In this document: positions 57,801 to 64,000 of the stretch, one piece after another
Layout of the letters: each line of letters begins with the position of its first letter
Position numbering within the stretch: the first letter of the stretch is position 1
Assembly (NCBI RefSeq): GCF_001659605.2
Contig: NC_035162.2
Coordinates: forward strand, 5,599,248 to 5,663,247
Direction: 5' to 3'
Length of the DNA stretch: 64,000 nucleotides
Origin: Manihot esculenta
Lineage: Eukaryota > Streptophyta > Magnoliopsida > Malpighiales > Euphorbiaceae
Program-made: the position numbers and the translations under genes
Notes under the pieces: generated by a model
What the model saw: only the letters and a program-made list of their open reading frames with translations
Database searches by the model: none
What the model was told of the DNA's origin: nothing

Positions 57801-59881
57801 TATGATCGTTAATTTTGTTCCTTAGTATATGCCCTTCACATTGGCTTATGTTGATGTTGGGTTACTCTTGTGCAGATGCTTTGAATTTGTAATGGTTTCT
57901 CTATTTTGCTCAAGTTCTATTGCTAGTAATTTTGTTTGATAAAGTTGTCACAAGGGAAAAAAAAGAGTATGTCCTAAAAGCATGGAGGCTCTATTTTATG
58001 TGCCAATATATTCAACTCGTGAAAAGTGTTATATGCTGCAGAATACTTTACAAGTCAATAAAACTAAGACTAGAGCCCAGGTTCAAAAGCTTATAAGAGA
58101 AGGCCTACAAGTTCAAACCTAGCACTAGGGAAAAAAAAACTAGAGAGGTGGTCTCAATCAGGCTCGCAGTCGACCACAAATCTAGAGATAAAGGGGAGCT
58201 GAATTAAGCAGGAAAAACTGTGACCTATTTGCACAAAAACTAGGCTTCAAAAACAAACACAGCCAGAATAAAGCATCCTTTAGAGCCTCAGGCTTGCTGG
58301 CTCAAGAACCAGTGAAAGCAACAAATCTTTGGAGAGGCGGCGCCCAACAGAATTCATAGCATTTGTAGTCTTATAGGTCAATTCCAGTCAGTCAGCAAGA
58401 ACAGTTACACGACTCCGGAGATACCAGGCACAACTAAAAGATGGAACCCTCCACATTCCAACTCAAAGTAGCTTTTCTGGGGACCCTCTTCTTTGCAACT
58501 CCGAAAAGTCAGAACCGAACCTGCACGCAAACACATCAAGAGCATATCTACAAGAGAACACTTCAACCGCTGGTTGACCAATGAAAAGATCAATTGCCTC
58601 AGATAAACAAAAACAAGGATAGAGAAAACATCAGATCTCACTTTTTTGCTTTTTTTTGTGTGTGCGACTTAAGATGCTTTCATTTTGGGTGTTATTGTTC
58701 TTCTCATACACCCTTTGAGCCTACAGTAAAATTAAATAATTGATAAACACATTAAACGACCTCCGAAATGAAAATTTATAAATGAAGTCTTAAGAAAATC
58801 GAATCTGTGTATTGAATCGATTTTTTTTTTTTTGGACAGTTTCTTATAGTTCTACAGCAATTATATCTCAATACTATATTTCAATGAGCAGAATAAAAAT
58901 ATTAATAGACTATTATAATAATCAAACATTTCTATGTTATGGTAAAAAGAGATTCACATCTCCTCGGAAGCGTAATGCAGGCGGTACATGATTTCCCAAG
59001 TTTTTGATAGCTTACTTTTTCCCCACCTTCGTCTTTGTGGCGGATAAGATTCGACCCTAATCTCAGCGAGTAGGATTAGGCTCACTTTTTATAGGAAAAA
59101 TAATTTATATTTAGAAAATATTTCTTTAAAATAAATTATTTTTATTATTTAATTGCAATTTAAAAAGTAAAAAATTGATAAATTTATATATAATAATGTT
59201 AATAAAATTTTAAAAATTCAAATTGAAAAGAGGAAAATAGTACAAACTTTGGATAGTATAAACCAAATATTTATATAAATAATGGGAGATTATTTAATGT
59301 AGATAATTGAACAAAGATGAAAGCTAACAGAAGAGAACTGTATTAGACAATAAACAATTAAGGAAATCCAAAAGCATGATTTCCAATCCAGGCACTTTAT
59401 TAGCATGCATGGTTTGTGGGCTCTTTCTCCTTAATAAACACACATTTAATACTCATTATTTTCTTCTGTTAAAAATACACTATTTTCTTGTTTTGTTGTA
59501 ATCATTAGTCTATTTTTACCGTTTAGTTTCATTAGAAGTAAATCATACACGCTTAGTTAAAATTTTATAAAAAAAAATATTTCCTTTATAATTTTATTTC
59601 AAAATTTATAATATCAATCATTAAATAAAAAAAAATAATATATTGTATTCACGTACTTAATTTAGTGGGTGGTAAATAATATAAGTATAGAAATTTCAAA
59701 TTCCACTTTTCGATTTCCGATCTCTATTTAAAAAAAAATATTAATTTTTTTTTGAAGTCAAAAAAAAAAATAAAAAATAAAAAAAATAAAAAAAATATTA
59801 ATTTTATCTCGTAAATTAGATTAATACAAAGAGTTAGATTCTATCTAAGTAAGCTATTGAGGTATTGAGTTTGAACCTTTT

Positions 59882-59890
<9 letters not shown>
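57801..59890. other. Intergenic, SINA-like 3' UTR then A+T-rich DNA
   Basis: 57801 to about 58030 is the probable 3' UTR. 58030-58660 is balanced composition with phrases such as GTTCAAACCTAGCACTAGGG but no recognisable protein. 58730-59890 is A+T-rich with several A- and T-runs. No gene. Confidence 0.45.

Positions 59891-59942
<52 letters not shown>
59891..59942 (+). repeat. TA dinucleotide microsatellite, 26 units
   Basis: An uninterrupted TA run of 52 bp lies about 215 bp upstream of the HIPP start codon. It is likely variable in length between individuals. Confidence 0.95.
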
Positions 59943-59945
<3 letters not shown>

Positions 59946-60047
59946 CACCCATACACCAAAGAATCTATAATTTTCTGGGTTAAAAATACTCTAATTTTCT
60001 GGACAATACTCTGTTCATAACTCTGGTTTTACCTAACAACAACTTCC

Positions 60048-60055
60048 TATATATA
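60048..60055 (+). promoter_or_regulatory. TATA box of the HIPP gene
   Basis: TATATATA lies about 100 bp upstream of the ATG, followed at 60091 by the CT tract of the leader. The spacing fits a transcription start at about 60085. Confidence 0.55.
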
Positions 60056-60087
60056 CCATGCCTTTCATTCTCATTATGTCCCTCGTA

Positions 60088-60090
<3 letters not shown>

Positions 60091-60120
<30 letters not shown>
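60091..60120 (+). repeat. CT microsatellite (15 units) in the HIPP leader
   Basis: Thirty uninterrupted bases of CT lie between the TATA box and the start codon, so probably in the 5' UTR. CT/GA tracts near plant transcription starts can bind GAGA-binding (BBR/BPC) factors; that role here is inference. Confidence 0.9.
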
Positions 60121-60124
<4 letters not shown>

Positions 60125-60156
60125 GCCTGATTTCTTTCTAGCAACGAGAAGCAAAG

Positions 60157-61292
60157 ATGGGTGCTCTTGATTACCTCTCTAACTTTTGTACTGTCACCAC
60201 CACAAGAAGCAAACGCAAACCAATGCAGGTACTAATTATTAGCTTCTACCCTTTTTCCACTTCCTTTTGTTTTTTATCTGTAAAAGCGACCATCTCTCTC
60301 TCGCCTGTGTTGCTTCTTCAACTACTAAGTCAGTATATCTTTTTCTCTAAAAGATATGGGTTTCCTGTGTTTTTCTGGTTTTCCAGACAGTTGAAATCAA
60401 AGTGAAAATGGACTGTGATGGCTGCGAAAGAAGAGTTAAAAACGCTGTTAGCACCATGAAAGGTTCTTCTGTGAAGCTCTCCATCTCTCTCTCTTTGTCT
60501 GTGCTTCTTGCTTCACTTGAGATGAATTTTGTCTTTCCGAATCATAATACTCGCAGTGACATGTCAGAGAAGCAATCACCCAATTAAAGGAAAATTTAAA
60601 AATGATTAAAAAAAAAAGAATAAAAAGCACCATTTCTAAGAAAAAAATATAAGCTCTTTTTTCTTTGATCTCTACAAAATATCGTAACCGGAAACAACTG
60701 ATCTGCTGTGACCCTTAGAAAAGATGAGAAACACAATATACTACCTGTAAGAATATTATCTTTTCGTCAATATGACAACTGACAAGTTAACCGTGTAAGA
60801 GCTCTTAGATAGATGGAGCTTGCTAGAATCTTTTGTTGTTACGCCTCCACGTATCTGCATACTCCAATATTTCCATCATGTTTATTAAATCCCATATATC
60901 TAGATTCCTTATCTTATTTTCATCTATTTTCCTTTTATTTATACTAAAAAAATCACTAGGTATAACAAAACACCCATATCCATGCATGTGTATATGCAGG
61001 TGTAAAGACGGTGGAAGTGAACAGAAAACAAAGCAGGGTAGTAGTAAGCGGATATGTTGATCCAAACAAGGTGTTAAAGAGAGTGAAGAGCACAGGAAAG
61101 AGAGCAGAATTTTGGCCATATATACCTCAACATCTAGTTTACTATCCATATGCAGCGGGTGCCTATGACAAAAAGGCACCAGCAGGCTATGTTCGCAATG
61201 TTGTGCAAGCTTTTCCAGCATCTAATGCTGCTGAGGACAACTTTGTATCTGTCTTTAGTGATGATAATGTCCATGCATGTTCTGTCATGTAA
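60157..61292 (+). CDS. Heavy metal-associated isoprenylated plant protein (HIPP)
   Basis: Three exons, 60157-60228, 60387-60462 and 61000-61292, in frame at GT-AG sites, give 146 residues. The N-terminus MGALDYLSNFC is followed by basic residues. One HMA domain (about 25-90) has the metal-binding M-x-C-x2-C motif MDCDGC (C34, C37) and continues VKTVEVNRKQSRVVVSGYVD. A Tyr/Ala/Pro linker leads to the last four residues CSVM, a CaaX box for farnesylation of C143. HIPPs bind metals such as Cd, Cu or Zn and are tethered to membranes by the lipid; several respond to heavy metals or drought. The single-HMA form with this N-terminus resembles the HIPP20-27 group. The start codon follows a TATA box and a CT-rich leader. 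Confidence 0.94.
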
Positions 61293-61870
61293 TAACTTTT
61301 CATGAATTTCTGCAAAATGGGTTTGCTTTTCTTTTTGTAAGCAATTCCAGTTCCTTGTGTATGTTTGTGTTGCCTCTCTCTCTATCTCTCTTTCAATTTT
61401 TATTTTTTTGGTTAATATGTAATTAAAGTGTTGTTATTGTTATGTATACATATCAAATTTGGGGGTCTTCGATTTTCAAGACAATCCCCCAATTTGTGGC
61501 TTTAAGTTGAGTGGAGTGATGCAACGACGCATGAAGAAATACTGGTAATAATCTTATCCTTAATTTCCTTATAATATAATTTTTTTAATTAATTAATAAT
61601 TACCATATAATTAGACGGCCACAACAAACCAGCTTTTAATCTTGTTCTAATTTTTTATTAATTACCGCCGTATATACTTTTTGTAACTTTATATCATAAT
61701 CGATCCCAATACATTAAAATAAAATAACTTTCAAAATCTTTCTTTTCAACTTAACCACTTTGTGTCTTTGTAATGTAATCCTCTTCAATTATTTTTTTAA
61801 TAAAAACAAAATAAATTATATTCGATTAAAAATTAATAAAATTTAGGAAGATTTATAATTTAATTATGCG
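61293..61870. other. HIPP 3' UTR and A+T-rich intergenic DNA
   Basis: 61293 to about 61500 is the probable 3' UTR. The remainder is A+T-rich with no gene. Confidence 0.45.
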
Positions 61871-62370
61871 TATTGCCATTATTAATAAGTCAGTACTTGT
61901 ATTTTCAGAAATTTATTAAAATATTCTTATCTTTTTTCTCTCACAACGAAATAGTCTTTCCGTCTATTTTTACTGTTAAAAATATAACAAAAAACAAAAT
62001 TACCCATTCTCTTCTCCTCCTTCTCCTTCGATTCTTCCTCTCTTCTTCTTTTTCTTTGTTTTTTTTTTCTTCTTTAAAAAGGAGGCAATTCTTCTTCTTC
62101 TTCATTATCATTTTCTTCTCCTCCTTCTTTCTCTTCTTCTTTTTTCTTCTTTTTCTTCTTTATTATCATCTTCATCTTTTTCTTTTTCTTCTTTTTTAAA
62201 GAAGAGGAGGAGAAAGAGAACTATTTTGTTGATAGGAAAAAACGATAAAAACGTTTTAATAGATCTGAGGAAAGATAAAGATATTTTAATAGATCTGAAA
62301 AAAGATAAGGACGTTTTAATTGATTTCTGAAAATATAGAAACTGACTTGTTAATAATGACAATACCTAGG
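61871..62370. repeat. Foldback repeat with pyrimidine/purine-asymmetric centre (element B)
   Basis: The left arm TTGCCATTATTAATAAGTCA (from 61873) and the right arm TGACTTGTTAATAATGACAA (from 62343) are near-perfect inverted repeats. Both continue inward with TTTATTAAAATATTCTTATC / GATAAGGACGTTTTAAT-type sequence. The centre is about 170 bp of almost pure C and T (62010-62195), then a short AG run. The structure matches element A at 38.5 kb, including the CAACGAAATA phrase. Confidence 0.7.
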
Positions 62371-62451
62371 AATTAAATAAGGGGTTTTATTTAAGAGCAA
62401 AATTGAGTTTTAAAAATTTTCTCTTTCATTTCTCATCCATTTTAATGGAAA

Positions 62452-62567
62452 TGAGAACGGAATGACTATTTCGTTGACAGAGAAAAAATAAGAATATTTT
62501 AATAAAGTTTTAAAAATGAAGGGACTGACTTGTTAATAATAATAATATCCAAGGACTAAATAATAAA
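62452..62567. repeat. Half-copy of the foldback repeat (element C)
   Basis: GGAATGACTATTTCGTTGAC, then AATATTTTAATAAAGTTTT and GGGACTGACTTGTTAATAAT repeat the right half of elements A and B in the same order. The left half is absent, or is shared with element B just upstream. Confidence 0.6.
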
Positions 62568-64000
62568 TTTCTCTAAAATTTAATATCCCTACAGTTTATT
62601 TTGTTTAATTTTATATTAAATACATGGTTTTTTTGAACTGTCTCAATGTGATTTTTCTAATATTTAACTTTGTTTGAGACTGTGGAATTTTTAAAGAAAA
62701 ATATTCAATTGCTTTGAAATGTAACATGTAAACATTAATTAATTTAAATTTTAATATCATTTAATTAATATATAGATTTTAGATTATTTATTGCTGATTA
62801 TAATATGGGCATATGGCAATCATATGAAAGGACATAAATATAATTAATCTTCGTTGGAAGCAATGAGAGAGAGAATGATTACTGGAAGCACCATCCTTGG
62901 TTAGGATTCATGCTTTTTTTTATACAAAAGAAGCTTCTGCATATGCTTTTCAAGCCATTTTACAACCCTACTTTGAAACAATTGCTTAAATTAAGCGTAA
63001 AATTGAACCCACTAATCCAACCCACTACTTTATTCTATTAATTAATTAATTCAAATTCTTATACTCTCATCACAATCTCTATTTTAATCTTACATTAATG
63101 TCTCAGCAAGCTATTATTAAATAAATGATAAAAAGTACAAAGAAAGTATATTAGAAAAGAAAAAAAAAAAAAAAAAAGAAAACGCCTAAGAAAGAATTAT
63201 ACAGGATAATCGGAGAAATAGGCATGACTGTTAGATGGCCATAAACCAACCAGTCTAACTCAGAAATTTAAGAGAGAGAGAGAGTGAGAGGCCACAGATG
63301 TGTGTGAAATTTTTTTTATACATTTATTTATCTATATAATTTGTCTTAGAGGAGAAGAAATCCTATATTTTATAGCTAAGATTTTGTCAAACCTTTGCAA
63401 ATTTTCAATCAAATCCTAAGTACAGGCCTTTTTCAAAGTCAAACTCTCTCTACAAATATATTATCAGCTTTTTTCACTTGTATTATTATATCTCAAGAGC
63501 TTTGTCATGCAAAATGTTCAATTTTCTTACAATGGGATAAATTAGTGTTATTAATTAGGTTTCCTCTATATTATATATATTTCCTATAAAAAATAATTGG
63601 ATTCAGATGTGTGGAAGCATAAATGCCAATTAGGAGCTTTCAGAAAATTTTAACATAGATGAAGAACTTCGATCTTTCCCGTCAACACACCAAGAAAAAT
63701 AAATAAGCTATTGATTAAACTCATGAACTGCAATACTGTAGGAGCTGAATGTTCATATTTATTCTGAGATAAAAATTGTGAAATCCCCACCACTTAATTC
63801 TTAATGTTAATTATAACTCAGTACTCTTCTGCTAAGTTGGCCTAATTATTTCTGAATTAATACTCCAATAAAGACCACACTTAACCTAATTTGAAGTTTG
63901 AAATTTAAAACCCATCTACCTAACTACCCAATTTGTGTGTGAAGTATGGTAGTAGGCAAATCGATTCCCTCACCAGCCAAAGCCAAAAATTAATTAGCTA
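62568..64000. other. Intergenic to window end, nothing recognised
   Basis: A+T-rich sequence with an A-run (63160-63177) and a GA run (63271-63289). No open frame on either strand resembles a protein. It could hold distal promoter sequence of a gene beyond the window. Confidence 0.45.

Noticed and set aside
61873..62362. Phe/Ser-rich and Lys/Glu-rich open frames
   Set aside because: They are translations of the pyrimidine tract of the foldback repeat, not genes.
1..64000. CRISPR arrays, operons, tRNA or rRNA genes, organelle DNA insertions
   Set aside because: Nothing seen: repeats are transposon-derived, genes have introns and separate promoters, and no tRNA or rRNA cores or recognisable plastid or mitochondrial genes were noticed by eye. 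A covariance-model scan would be needed to exclude small RNAs.

Overview
This is nuclear DNA from a flowering plant (eudicot). The genes are split by short GT-AG introns, intergenic DNA is very A+T rich, and the proteins include plant-only families (WLIM/PLIM LIM proteins, HIPP, chloroplast ClpP3, plant endosulfine, SINA-like). Repeats are typical plant LTR, LINE and MITE types. Euphorbiaceae (Manihot/Hevea-like) is my guess from overall impression only.

Layout. 1-6668 is the 3' part of a Ty3/gypsy chromovirus (RNase H, integrase, chromodomain, then a ~2.3 kb 3' LTR). That LTR is interrupted at 3669-5867 by an inverted insertion of a related LTR, flanked by a 5-bp duplication. 9.6-12.4 kb holds two 2-exon genes for small membrane proteins with transit-peptide-like N-termini, and 35.3-39.6 kb holds three intronless relatives; all five are on the minus strand. 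Between them lie an endosulfine/ARPP19 gene (13.8-16.8 kb, minus), a full-length two-ORF LINE with perfect target duplications (17.05-23.03 kb, minus), a RING-CH membrane E3 ligase gene (23.8-27.85 kb, minus) and a PLIM2-like LIM gene (33.06-34.09 kb, plus). From 43 kb the window becomes gene-rich: a CHORD-like small protein (minus) diverging from an EAF transcription-elongation factor (plus), CLPP3 (minus) diverging from a SINA-like E3 ligase (plus), and a heavy-metal-associated isoprenylated protein (plus). The rest is A+T-rich intergenic DNA with MITEs and foldback repeats.

The host genes do not form a pathway or operon. The most notable features are the five-member family of uncharacterised small membrane proteins; the nested LTR that keeps a primer-binding site between two copies of its own terminus; the apparently intact LINE inserted just upstream of the endosulfine gene; a decayed duplicate of the EAF 3' end about 1.5 kb downstream of EAF; and related foldback elements with purine/pyrimidine-asymmetric centres at 38.5 and 62 kb. 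Exon boundaries were set by reading frame, GT-AG sites and remembered family sequences, not by transcripts or database searches.
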